Source: Hofstenia miamia
Taxonomy: Eukaryota; Xenacoelomorpha; Acoela; Hofsteniidae
Direction of reading: 5' to 3'
Length of the DNA: 64,000 nucleotides
Assembly: GCA_900660155.1 (NCBI GenBank)
Contig: CABFPE010000031.1
Coordinates: 2,030,749 to 2,094,748, forward strand
Under the pieces are notes generated by a model, which saw only the letters and a list, made by a program, of their open reading frames with translations, was not told where the DNA came from and searched no databases. Every line of letters begins with the position of its first letter. Position 1 is the stretch's first letter. The translations under genes were made by a program, and so were the position numbers. Positions 30,964-42,215 of this stretch are shown piece after piece.

Positions 30964-32009
30964 AACGTTAATGCAATACTTTTTAGCAAAAACTTAACCG
31001 CAATTCAGCAGGTTATGAACTAATATGAACTAAAATTAGATTAATTAACTTCGTAATGAATAGCAGTGATCACATGGATTTATGTTAAATCAAACACATA
31101 TATTTATTTGAAGTTTTATTGATATATATATTTTTATATATATATATATATATATTGAAATTTGCTATCTTTGACATTGATCATCATAATGTATAATAAT
31201 AATTTTGCCAACAAGCGCAAGCGTGTAAAATAATATAGGGTCGTAGATAGGGTGGATCACAAGAAATGCATGTTTTCAAAATTAATCAATTTTCCATTTT
31301 TAGCATTATAATTACAATCATCTACAAAATGAAAAATATGACGTTATGGATAAGAGCATCTTACCAAAAAAAGTAAGGAACTATAGCAGAATGCAGTTTT
31401 GCGAATATGTTTATTTTTAAGAAAAGTTAAAAAACTTTCGAATTATCTGACGTTTTTAAGGGTCAAGTAAATTTTAGTAAATATAGGCCTTCACATTGGA
31501 CTACTACAAACACTCTCAAGTTTTGGCAAATTATGCTTTTTTCAAAAAAATGTTTAAAGCGTTTGAAACATTGAAAAAATCGTGCGTTTTGAGCACTATC
31601 TTAAGTATGTTTGAAACACCCCGTGTTTTTATTAGCCAACACAGGACCTTAGAACATGAGCTACAAGACTTCAAAGCTTTGAATTATATACTATTATGAA
31701 TGCACTAAGTAATACCTTTGAAATAGAGAGGATCGCTGAACATCTAAGCTATTAATAGCAGAGCTGCAACCTAATATTTAGCCTTAGTCGTGTCGTGTCG
31801 CGCGGTGCCGTAGTTTAGTGAAGAAATATAGACCTGATGCTAATAATTTTGTGAAAGGAACTTGAGTTTCATTAATTCTTTATTTACATGTTAGTTATAG
31901 TTTGTATTTTGCTCGGTATTTTGCAATCTAGACATTCTTGTAAGGAGTAAGAAAATGAATCAATTACAGTAATAACAACAATTTTAGACATTAAAATTTT
32001 CATCTTTTA
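30964..32009. other. No supported gene
   Basis: AT-rich DNA with TA runs near 31120-31155. Nothing recognisable on either strand. Confidence 0.5.
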
Positions 32010-32220
32010 AAATTCATTGCATATAGATTACGTCTGGATCAACAGACTCCTAAACCATAAGGTAGATTTAAAACATGAGGAGTTTATAGACATCTTCATT
32101 CCTCGCACTTCAGCAAGAAGATCAATCAAAACACTTTTCACATCAAAATCTTTGAAGAAAAAATCTACCAGCAATTTATTTTCCACAGCCCTTGCATATA
32201 TATGTATACATATCAATTGA
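32010..32220 (+). mobile_element. Possible LINE C-terminal remnant
   Basis: Reads EEFIDIFIPRTSARRSIKTL, then FTSKSLKKKSTSNLFSTALA. The basic, Ser/Thr-rich string followed by a hydrophobic end resembles the tail of some non-LTR polymerases. Too short to be sure. Confidence 0.3.
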
Positions 32221-33392
32221 TATCAGTGAGCAACAGTCTGTTGATTTGATGTGAAAATTTCCATAACAAAGCGGCAACCTTATTAGAATCCCAGTTTAGC
32301 TACCCTAGATCTCCTAAAATTATTAAATAGCCAATTTTTACTATTTCAGATTGCTAAGTGAATTAAACTCGAAGTATGCATATGCAGATTGTCAATAAAC
32401 AAAAGAAAAATTTGGTTGATCGGTTTGGAATACCAATAATTCACGGAGTAATGTTTGGTAATTGAAGACTAAAAGCGGTAACTAAAGCGGTTGAGACTAT
32501 CTGATAAATCAAAATTCAAGGAGTGATGTCGTTTTTCACAGTGGTTGCATTTCAGGTTTGTCGTCGATTGAATACTTCCGATCTATATTTAATCCAATCC
32601 ACAAAAATCTACATGGATGTATCCACAAAGAAGTTAGGGTTTAAGTAAGAGACATAGAGTGTGGTGCTTTGAACAAGGCCTAATATTTAAATGTGACTGG
32701 TACATATGTATAATATTGTCAGAGTTGAACAATCAATGGTCGTAAGCATACTCTCATTATTTATTTAAGCTATTTTGCTTAGAAATTGATTATAAGAACG
32801 AATAAATTTATCTATTAGCCTTTTTTAATCTGTAGTAATACATGGATATCCATAAACTAAATTTCTAATCCTTATTAAGTGAATATTAATGGATCGGAGC
32901 GATCCTTATCTAAATCCATATCCACACCAACTCTGGATTGCATTCAATCAGTATTTTCAAAAAGATGGGATATACTCATCCTGATAAAATTATTAGATCA
33001 GCAATAAAGCACAGGAAATACTCATTTCGCGTCCATAGTTTGCAGAGCAAATTTATATGTTACACACATGTTAACAAACTTATAGATTTCTATATTAACC
33101 TCTTGTTTAAGTCTATGTGCATGTATTGCAATGAAAGATGTTTATTTCTGCTAGCGTTACTTTTAAGTAAAAACTCGATTTGTACATATTTTTGAACAAT
33201 TTTATAGAGGTCGGTTTTGGGAAGAGTTATTGTTGAAATTTGAATAATACATGCTTGATTATAAAGCAAAGACACTTGCAAATAAATCAAAAGCAGTGAA
33301 TACCATAGAAGTTATAGCTAATGTATTCATAAATGAACTTTCCATTTTTTATAGCTACTACATTTGGTTTTTTATTCTCTGTTTAAATTCAA
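32221..33392. other. No supported gene
   Basis: AT-rich DNA. Frames up to 85 codons, such as 32938-33195, lack family motifs. Confidence 0.5.
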
Positions 33393-34255
33393 TTGTGGTT
33401 TTTGAATTTCAATTTGTCGTTTCTATATAAGATGTTACCAGTTAAATGTCTCAATGCTGCATTTTTGTTTGAACAATTTATGATTATTTGGAATTGCATA
33501 GAAGAGGCAGGTGGTAATCTTTTTGGTATCATATGCGACAATAACAGAACTAATCAGACTTTCTATTCCAAATTCAAATGTCAAGTTAAAAAACCCTGGT
33601 TAACAGAAAATGGTTTATATCTGCTGTTTGCCTTCGTACACCTCCTGAATACTGTTCGAAATAATTGGATAACAGAGAAACAGCAGGTAATTGAGTTTAC
33701 TGACGGAGATCAGCATCACACAGCTAAATGGAGTGACATTGTGGACTTATTTAAAAGACATGTTCTTTGTAACTTCAACATGAATGAGGATTCCCTGAAC
33801 ATCTTTGAAGAGATAGAAATCTTAGAAGATAGCATCCCGAATTTTGTCAAGGAAACCTTGGTATACATTGCTGGGTATCTTGCTTTTAAGACTGAAACAG
33901 AATTGATCGAGGACACCTACATTTACTTTGAAAATTTTGTAAATTTACAAATGAACCCAATCGTTGTAAATTAAGGATACCAAACGATATTCTCTGCCAA
34001 TTTACAATCTTTGCGTGCGTGTTATTTGGAGAAGTGAAAACACAAGTGTGCCACACATCCTTGTGAAACGTTCTTACGTGTTTGAAGGACTACTATCACT
34101 TTGAAATTGAAAAACGATGTGTCATCATTCTTTCAAACATCTTTCTGAACAATTACACATCTTTTGCTACTCCAAGATCAAGCAGAGAGCCAAAAAAAAG
34201 TGCTGAAGTTGTCTTAATTGCATTCCTATATACAGTTTTTCCTTTATTTCAGTAA
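33393..34255 (+). mobile_element. P-element/THAP9-like transposase C-terminal remnant
   Basis: An open frame of 193 codons (33393-33974) reads MLPVKCLNAAFLFEQFMIIW, IEEAGGNLFGIICDNNRTNQ, LYLLFAFVHLLNTVRNNWIT and ETLVYIAGYLAFK. These are hallmarks of P-element-type transposases (catalytic-core DNN..N, then FDxVHxxKNIRNNW, then YIAGYV). The frame continues after a stop with LCQFTIFACVLFGEVKTQVC and, frame-shifted, CLKDYYHFEIEKRCVII and SFATPRSSREPKKS, the family's C-terminal end. The N-terminal THAP finger and the terminal inverted repeats are absent. The long intact frame suggests moderately recent decay. Confidence 0.85.
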
Positions 34256-34809
34256 ATAATAGACTATCATTTTCTTGTTTTGCATTAATTTATTCCCTTT
34301 AATGTCAATAACGTATGAAGAGCGACGGGTAAATAATATTTATTTCTCATAAATATTGAATTTTGATACTGCGTTTTTAATACAATTGTCCTTAATGGTG
34401 TTATTTAAATAAAAAATGTAATAAGAATATGAAAAATCCCCCAATAGCGTGTAATTCGTTCGCCTCCAGTTGCACGTTGCAGAGGCCTGTAGGGAAGTAC
34501 GCCATGATGCAAACAAAAAAAACTATGTTTGTTATACATTATGTTTCTCAATGTGTTGTTGCTAACTACTGCTGAAGCTAATCAATTTTGTTTAACAATG
34601 TCTTCATGATCATAAGAATTACTTTATTGACGATAGGACCTCTCCAATGATCACCAAATAGAGTCATTTATTTTTAAGAGCACCATTATCTTCCACTGAC
34701 ACAATTAAACCTGGTAAAATTTCCTCTTCATATAAGAAATACACAATCTTTGGCAGAAATAAAAATAATTTGTTGATGCTAACATGACTTCATGATCACC
34801 TACTTCCTG

Positions 34810-34810
<1 letters not shown>

Positions 34811-34842
<32 letters not shown>
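34811..34842. repeat. TA dinucleotide array
   Basis: About 32 bases, directly before the telomere-like tract. Confidence 0.95.
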
Positions 34843-34844
<2 letters not shown>

Positions 34845-34865
34845 AGCTTAAGCTAATTTATAAGC

Positions 34866-35010
34866 AAGTATTATAAACTTAACCCTAACCCAAACCTAAC
34901 GCAAACTATATCCTTAACCGTAACCCAAGACATACCCTAAACACAACACTAACTTTAAGCTAAGTTGTACCCTAATCCTAATCTTACCCCAAACCATAAA
35001 CCTAACATCA
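34866..35010. repeat. Degenerate telomere-like CCCTAA tract
   Basis: Reads AACTTAACCCTAACCCAAAC and continues with CCTTAACCGTAACCC, ACCCTAAACAC, ACCCTAATCCTAATC and TAAACCTAACATC. Variants of CCCTAA recur at roughly six-base spacing over about 145 bp. It looks like an old interstitial telomeric repeat. Confidence 0.7.
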
Positions 35011-35274
35011 TACTACGTTCTTCATCATGATAGGGCGACTCAATGAAAATATATTCATTTTGAAGTATGTAAAGAAAGCAAAGCCTTTTAAAATGGTTTT
35101 GAAACAAAGTAAATATGTGAAAAGTGTGGGTTGCCTTAGTCGAGGGCCAGGGTTTGTGTTAATGTGAAGGTTGGGGAAGGTGGTTGGGTTAGGTCTATAA
35201 ATATTATATTGATAAACTAGTTATTTTTGCAATTATTTGAGTGGGGGGGGATAACGCAAAAGTACCAAATCCTT

Positions 35275-35520
35275 CAATGCTAACAGAAGCATCAGAGATA
35301 ACTATGCCATACATGAGAATGAGAAGATTCGACACTACCAGCAACGAGTTTTGGAAGTTGAACACGCTGTTCAGCGCTGCCTGTAGGCCTCACCTTTAAC
35401 TTACGGAGCAATTAATCAGCTCTCTTTTCTTAATTGGTTACGTTGTAAAATTAACTTCTCGCTTATCCGTAGCATGCTTCTATGTATCCGCTGTACTAGG
35501 CGACATCAATACAAGCCCGC
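35275..35520 (+). mobile_element. Retroelement C-terminal remnant
   Basis: Reads ENEKIRHYQQRVLEVEHA, then LSFLNWLRCKINFSLIRS and MLLCIRC. The RxYxxRVxxVEHG... and ...NWLRCKLSFSLLRSxxLCIRG strings are familiar from the region after reverse transcriptase in some animal retroelements. The family cannot be fixed. Broken and internally shortened. Confidence 0.4.
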
Positions 35521-36287
35521 TTTCGGATTGGAACATCCCATAGCGTCATCACATCAATTTCTGTAAATTTTGTTGATATCATGACTCTCCTCTTTGCCCC
35601 TGTTTTTGTTTCTATATACATTCATTTGTCTTCGCAACACCTGCTCTGACTTTCACCCTTCCAGTTTTGTGCTCACTGTGCTTACTTCTAGTACTTTTTT
35701 AATCATTTAAAGTGCTTTATTTTGAAACCGTGCGTGGCTACCACTCTCTGCTTTCCTTGGACCTTTTATTTTAATTGTCTTTAAATAAACATTTATTTAT
35801 TTTAAAAGAATCCTTAATTATAGTAATATGTATTCTCTGAAACGCTTTGTTAAAAAATATTCATGTTGAGAAAATGTGTTTTTCACATATATTGGTCCAT
35901 TGAAACGTTAATAATAATTATATATATATATAATATATATACGTCGGCTAAAACTTCTATTTTATTGTAATGAAGCTGTTGCAAACTCATTAAAGACACA
36001 TTCGAACAGTGACTATAATTCATGATTAATGTTCTTAAAGTGAAAATTTTTAACAAAAAAGAACGATTATATTTTCATAAAAATTTAATCAAACATTCTC
36101 TATATTTATACACATAAACTTCCTCAACAAATTATGTACTTAACAAAACATATATTGTAATGATAGTAAGAGTAAAACTCCATGAATAATATAAATTAAT
36201 ATATTCATATTTTTACCACAGTGTATTTGGAGAAAAACAGTTTACAAATTTTTCAATAGCTAGTCTTTAAAAATGTAGAAATTATAT
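35521..36287. other. No supported gene
   Basis: AT-rich DNA with an interrupted TA array at 35921-35941. Confidence 0.5.
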
Positions 36288-38960
36288 CTAACGAAGTGTG
36301 TTGTTTGCAATCAAACTAATTTCAATTTGCCAAAGTATGATGAGAAAGGAGCAACTGAATTTGTTGTATAGCTAATATTGATGAATTAACTAAAATTTTG
36401 AATGACAGCAGTGATATTAAAAAAAATTCAATGTTCTATTAATGATTTCTTAGTATATGCTTCTTGTGGTGATCCTTGCCACTTTGATAGTGGCCTTTTG
36501 GAAAAAGGAGTTCTTCTATGTGTTTCTGGTAATTTAACATCCATTGCAAGTCATGACACTGATAACTCGTATGAAGGAACTGCAATCGGTCCTATTGATT
36601 CTTGGTGAATTGCAAGATTTGATGAAGGCGAGACACCGATAGTTGGCTTGACAACACCAATAGGAGACTACTATTTGAAAACGCCTGCTAGCCTTTATGC
36701 GTCATTGTTGCAATTAGTTTTAGAAAAGATACATTTGACTAAAATTGTGCTTGAACAAATTGAGAATGATACAGAAGCGGATTATGGTGAACTGATTAGC
36801 TGTATCAATAATTATTAATGCAGCACTCTCATTTTATTGCTTAGCAAATTCAAAACTATGATGAAGAAGGGGAGAAGAAGATATTAAGCTGATGCACAGT
36901 CCTTGCATAAAAACCTTTTTAAATTGGCCGGTCAATTTGTAAGGCCACTCCGGAACAGCATTTAAAAGGCTTTCCTTCAAACCAAAACATGATAAAATGA
37001 GGCAGACTTTAGCAACAAAAACTGAATTAGTGAGATCAATAATTGATGTCTCTTTTAATTGGGCTCTGTTATGATCAAAATGTGACGCTAATCTTATAGA
37101 TGCATACGAGTTCGGAAACTTAATTTCTAACTGTACTGATAAATCGGAGATCTTCTCAAGGAACGGGATTTTTGTAACTGGAAACAAACATATTTATAAT
37201 TGTTATTTGCATCGAAAGTGTTGTCCATGATCGTAAGTTGTTATATTTCTCAGAGGCGATTCTTGGTGTTAATGCTTCTATGTATGAAGTTAAGCTAACA
37301 GATTAATGTTGCAATGTCAATCCTTTGAGTATATTACATAAAGTCAATGTAATTGAGGTTAAATTCCCTGATAATTGGCAAATTCATCTCCATTAACATC
37401 CAAGCAAGAACATTCTGGTAAGTCGTTTTAGTTTCATAAGCAATATGTTATTAGTTCCAGTCGATTTGAAAATGTTCAACCTTCAATTCTGGGACAAGTC
37501 AATGTGGTGTATGCTTGAGAAATCGAACAGATGCATTTGTACAAGTTGTTGATTTAGTAGTTATCTCAGTTTTGTACAATAACTAAAAATATTCCATTGG
37601 AGAATTAGTGCATCTAAGTCCAAACTTATAGAGACTTGATTTCCTTTCTGTCTGCCGTAAAACTATGTGTGCAAGGCGGTCCCAAAAGGCTGATCATGAA
37701 ATGTATAGCGAAGTGTATCGTGAATGCCTTGAAAATGTTCCAGAAAATCTCAATTCTCCTTACATAGTTGGGGTTACTAAACAAATTAATGCAAAAAAGT
37801 GCGACTATCACTTGAAGCAATACATCGTTTATTCGTTCGAATGGCGAGACCAACATGAATGCATTTACCTATGATTTAAATCAACTTTATAAGACTTTTC
37901 AAACAAAAAGGGTTTCTTTCAGTTCAGTATTAGGACGGTGCTCTATATATTACAAATGCAAATCTTTCCGAGAGCTACTACCTGATATATTTTATTACAA
38001 TTCGTGTATAAATGATGGCGTTTTTGAAAACATATCCAAAAATTCTCCTAGTTTAAACAGATATATTACCAATCCTTCTTCTCCTAAGCAGTTAAGATGT
38101 CTTGACATTTTTGCTGGCCGCATTGGTTTATCGGAGGGTCTTCGACAACATGGTACTGTTTTGGATTCTGGTAATTGGGCAATTGAAGTTTATACTGAGG
38201 CTACTAAAACAATTAAGATAATCATCTCAATAATGACCTCAACGAGGTGAAATCGATACAATTCGTGGTGGGCCTCCTTGTCAGGGATATTCAGATATGA
38301 ACCAGTTTCATAATGGTCCTAATTCGCAATTAAAAAATTCCCTTATTGCAACTTTTTTAAGTTACGTTGACTTCTATAGACCAAAGTATTTTATTCTGGA
38401 AAATGTTCGCAATTTTGTTTTTTATCAAAATATTCGTGTTTTAAAACTTAGCTCAATGCTCTTTTGAGATGGGATACCAGTGTTCTGTGGGAATCAATCA
38501 AGCTAGCAATCATGGCGTTCCTCAATCGAAAAGGCGCACAATTTTAATCGCCGCAGCACCCAGAACCAACTCATTGTTTTCCAAGAGGCATGTCAATGTC
38601 TGTGGATAATGTAAAATATAAATCAAATATTCAGAGATCTGATTGCGCATCTTTTCGAACTATTACTGTGCGCGTTGCCTTGATTGACCTTCCTTCTGAT
38701 ATTATAGTATTCATTCAAAAGTTGAAATTCGATAAACATACAGAAACCAATCCCATTATCAAGGTCTGTTGAGAACAAACTATGAAGAAAATACTGTGAG
38801 TGATCACATCTTTAAATCCATGCCACCCCTTGTTGATGCGTGAATGGCTGTCATTCCCACAGAGCCAGGTGCTGACTGGGGTATGATCTTCCTAATATCT
38901 TGAAACAGCTTTGCAATGGATCTTATTGTCAAGTTTTACATTATTCGCATTATGGCACTT
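36288..38960 (+). pseudogene. Intronless decayed copy of DNA methyltransferase 1 (DNMT1)
   Basis: Seen in order on one strand without introns. The RFTS domain starts with TKCVVCNQTNFNLPKYDEKG (36291) and CGDPCHFDSGLLEKG, then GTAIGPIDSW, stop, IARFDEGETPIVGLTTPIGD (36540-36700) and LEKIHLTKIVLEQIEND. Linker pieces such as LATKTELVRSIIDVSFN lie near 37010. BAH2 has SQKADHEMYSEVYRECLENV (37680), YIVYSFEWRDQHE and VSFSSVLGRCSIYY (37915). The methyltransferase domain has LRCLDIFAGRIGLSEGL (38095), IRGGPPCQGYSDMNQF with the PCQ Cys (38260), FILENVRNFV (38393) and HGVPQSKRRTILIAAAPR (38510). It ends with FRTITVR and AVIPTEPGADW near 38880. Vertebrate DNMT1 has dozens of introns. The absence of introns, loss of the N-terminus, of most of CXXC-BAH1 and of the C-terminal motifs, one TGG-to-TGA change at RFTS Trp-Trp and several frameshifts indicate a processed pseudogene. 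Confidence 0.9.
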
Positions 38961-41235
38961 GGATTAAAGTGCAATGAAACTTCATTTTTATGTTCGTAAA
39001 CTGATATAAAATAATTATTGAAAAGATTACAAGCATCATAATAACTATTAGCTTCTGAACACTTCCCCATGTAACTGGCAAACAGATTTGTGAGTACTTA
39101 AGTGATTTTAGAAATTGGTAATAAGAATAGATGTCATTTCTTGCCAAATGATCAATGAAAATAATTTTATCCATTTCAACAGAACTTTTCAACTCAAAAC
39201 TTAATTTCAGATAATTATCTTTAAATTTCGGTAAAAAAATTTTTTTAGTGTGCTCTTACATTTATTGAATAAGAATGTGAGGAAATTAACTTGAGAGACA
39301 TGAACGTTTAGACGTTTTCCTATGACAGTAATTTGATATGAGCTCTTTTATGTAGACATACCACTGTCCACATAGTGATCTGTATCAAACCAATCTTCTA
39401 AATTGAAAAATGAGATTGTGAAACTATAAGTTCTATATCAGAAGAGTTTAAAACGAAAATTGAGATGTTCCAATTTTCTCTGTTTTCAAATACTGATTTA
39501 AATCCAAACACGAAAGATTCACTTTGCACAACATCGATTAGTGATCAGTGCAATACTTAGGACTTCTGATATAATCATTGATTGTTAAACAATCATCATC
39601 AGTAAAAACTAGATCGAGAGTATTTCCTACAATATGTGTTTCATTATTAACTAATTGAAAGAGATTCATAGAACTAAATATATCCAGGATGTCTTGATCA
39701 TAACTAAACGGAGATACACATTTTGAAGGATCCATATCGGGAAAATTAAAATCACTGACAATCTTGCTGCAAACTTTAATAAATTCATTATAACTGGATG
39801 AAATATATTTTTCGTATTGCTCAATTGTAGGCTAGAATTTACAACCAATTGGAGGTAAATATACATAATATACTAACAATACATTGTAATCAGACTTGTC
39901 AACGAGCCGAGCCGAGCCGAGCTTGAGCGGAGTATTGGATATACAACAAGACCAAAACGAGCCGTTCTTAAGCAAACTAATTTTATAGTGCTTCTTGGTT
40001 ATTTGACTATGCAGATTTTTCTTATTTTTTCATTCAATATTCCTTGCTTATAATCGTATTTTATAAATGTTTATTAAATAATAAGAAGAGCAATTGAAAA
40101 AATTCTGAGAGCACAATATTATTTTAAAAAATACCGAGCTGAAACGAGCCTCATTAAAAGATTTTCTGTGGAAACCCGAGCCGAACTTACTCAAATTTAA
40201 ACGAGCCGAGCCGAGCTAGAAATTACCGCTCGTTGACAAGTGTGATTGTAATCACTTCTTAGAATTGCGTGCCATGCGAAGTCAACCCTAGAGCAGTTGC
40301 AAAAAGTAAAAGATGTATAAATTCATCTCTATAGTACGAGTGGGCAACGACATATTGAGAGGTAGGAAATAATGCATTAATTTATTCCTTACAGAGCTAG
40401 GCTTCGGTGATACACGCAATTAATACATCATATACAAGTAAAAAATTTAAAAGTTCTGAGCGTATTTTTAATGATTGGTATAGAATAAAATGACATCATT
40501 ATTCACTAGAATATGTCTATCTAGACTGCAAATTGAGGTTCCACATCTCTAAATTTTTTACCCGAATTCGTTTAGAATCAACTCCACTTTGAATTAGATT
40601 GTAGCGTTTCGTCAAAATACGTTTTTCAATCTCACGTTCATTTCTATTTAAAGCTTGCTTTATAAATATTTTATCTTTATAATCTTCTAGGCGCCAACAA
40701 TTTGCCAATACTTTACGTTTGTCCCAATAATTATTAAATTCGATTATTATTGGTCGGTGTTTTACATCCATATGCTTTCCAGTTCTGTATAGATCAGAAA
40801 ATATACTTTTACAGTCGATACCAATGAAACTTAAAATTTTCTCAACTCATTCTTGTTCAGATTTCATTTTTCACTAGATTTCGCAGATTTTTCAGGTTCA
40901 TGTACAACAAATATAATAATCTTGTTCTTGTTATCATTGTGTCGGCTCATCGTATCGTACGCATATCTGTTGAGGATTGTCTAGATTCTAAAGTTTGCAA
41001 GTTTATGGTCTTTAGCCTATTCAATAAATTGTCTTGCAGATTTTTAAGTTGCTTAATTTGTGCTTCCAGGCCGCTTATCATTTGTGACATATAGTCTGAT
41101 TTCCAATATATTGAGCCACCATCTACGCATAGTGTGCACAAAAAAATTTTTATATTGCAGTTCAACATCAATGCATGCAGCATCATAGACTTACCGCAAA
41201 AGCATTTGAAATAAAATGTGAGCATCATAGACTTA
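38950..41235 (-). mobile_element. Decayed minus-strand LINE (ORF1 and endonuclease)
   Basis: Read from right to left. A coiled coil (MISGLEAQIKQLKNLQDNLL, about 41090-41030) is followed by the ORF1 domain HRPIIIEFNNYWDKRKVLAN and IEKRILTKRYNLIQSGVDS (40771-40517). Next come an endonuclease start (IRSELLNFLLVYDVLIACIT, about 40470) and endonuclease end (LVNNETHIVGNTLDLVFTDD, 39660-39590). Post-endonuclease sequence lies at 39192-38950. The polymerase is absent, so the copy is truncated where it meets the DNMT1 copy. Multiple stops and frame breaks. A hAT MITE interrupts the endonuclease at 39891-40244. Confidence 0.8.
39891..40244. mobile_element. hAT-type MITE with CGAGCCGAGC repeats, 8-bp target duplication
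   Basis: Ends CAGACTTGTCAACGAG and CTCGTTGACAAGTGTG are inverted repeats flanked by exact ATTGTAAT duplications (39883-39890, 40245-40252). The subterminal parts carry GAGCCGAGCCGAGCTTGAGC and its inverse. 354 bp, no coding capacity. A second copy lies at 45231-45592 and a partial one at 61195-61315. Nested inside the endonuclease of the minus-strand LINE, so it is younger than that LINE. Confidence 0.93.
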
Positions 41236-41262
41236 CCGCAAAAGCATTTGAAATAAAATGTG
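41179..41262. repeat. Perfect 42-bp tandem duplication
   Basis: Two adjacent identical copies of a 42-base unit beginning AGCATCATAGACTTACCGCA (41179-41220 and 41221-41262). Confidence 0.97.
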
Positions 41263-41479
41263 TCAGTTATTTAAAGTTTACATGTTTCCCAACATATATT
41301 TTCACCAGTAGTGTGAACCACGCGGGAGCAATATTACGACCAATCGAACTCAACGACAACTAATTTCAGTTAGAAGTTAATCAACTTTAACTATGCTGCA
41401 ATTTATTTAACGTGAATAGATTTAGAGTATGCCGTCCTTAATATTAATTTAAATTTTTTTACTGGAAATTCGGGGTTAC

Positions 41480-42215
41480 TAAAGCAGTCAACAGACTGAT
41501 GCGTGGATGTATCCACGATCCGATCGGACCTTATCTCTGAAGTGTGTCACTAAGGCCGGTTTGATCGTGAGAAACCTCTGGTGACCTCTGGCACGAAGAG
41601 TGCTGATCTGTGTTAAGTGTGACCATCAGAGTGAAGCCGAGGGCCGAACTTCAGTTGAGAGGGTTGCGCCTCTCCCGCTTTGGCCAACAAGGCTACTAAC
41701 GGTGGTAACTTTAAAAGCGCCTGCTTGCTGCTATAAAGATCCGGAAATTTTATTGGAGTGCGCGCGCATTCATTGAATGCAAAGCATCTAGTGAATTAAA
41801 GACTTAGATTAAAGGCATGTCGGATCATAAACTACATCTTACACAGCTAAGCTGCCTCACAGGAAGGCACAGCAAACGCTGGCCTAGGCCTATCTCGTAG
41901 GACAGAGACAAAGAGTTATCCCTGTATGACTGCCCCATGAGACGCATTCATTACTGGCACCAGTAGCAGTCTTGCTAACAGTGTTACCACTGTGTCACCG
42001 TCTATCTACTCAAAAACGTAACAGACAGGCTTCTAGACCTTTACCGCCCCCATATGTACAAAGTGCACGTGGTGGCACCTTCTATTACTCTGGTTTTTAC
42101 GTCTGATCTCGGTGCCGGACTTCCATTTAGTGTTGGTTATTATTATCCAGGAACCACCGCGAGGAGGACCTCTAGGACGATTTGAGCATAGCCCTTACAG
42201 TTCCCATTTTACTGA
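41480..42215. other. Relatively GC-rich, ORF-less block
   Basis: About 740 bp with clearly higher GC than all surroundings, starting near CGTGGATGTATCCACGATCC. It contains several small hairpins, e.g. GAGAGGGTTGCGCCTCTC at about 41657. It has stops in all frames and no tRNA, 5S or snRNA pattern that I recognise. It could be a noncoding transcript, a satellite or SINE-like unit, or the terminal repeat of a larger element. The edges are abrupt. Confidence 0.45.

Noticed and set aside
36834-37187. 117-codon minus-strand frame
   Set aside because: It is the antisense shadow of the DNMT1 RFTS-CXXC linker, which aligns on the plus strand.
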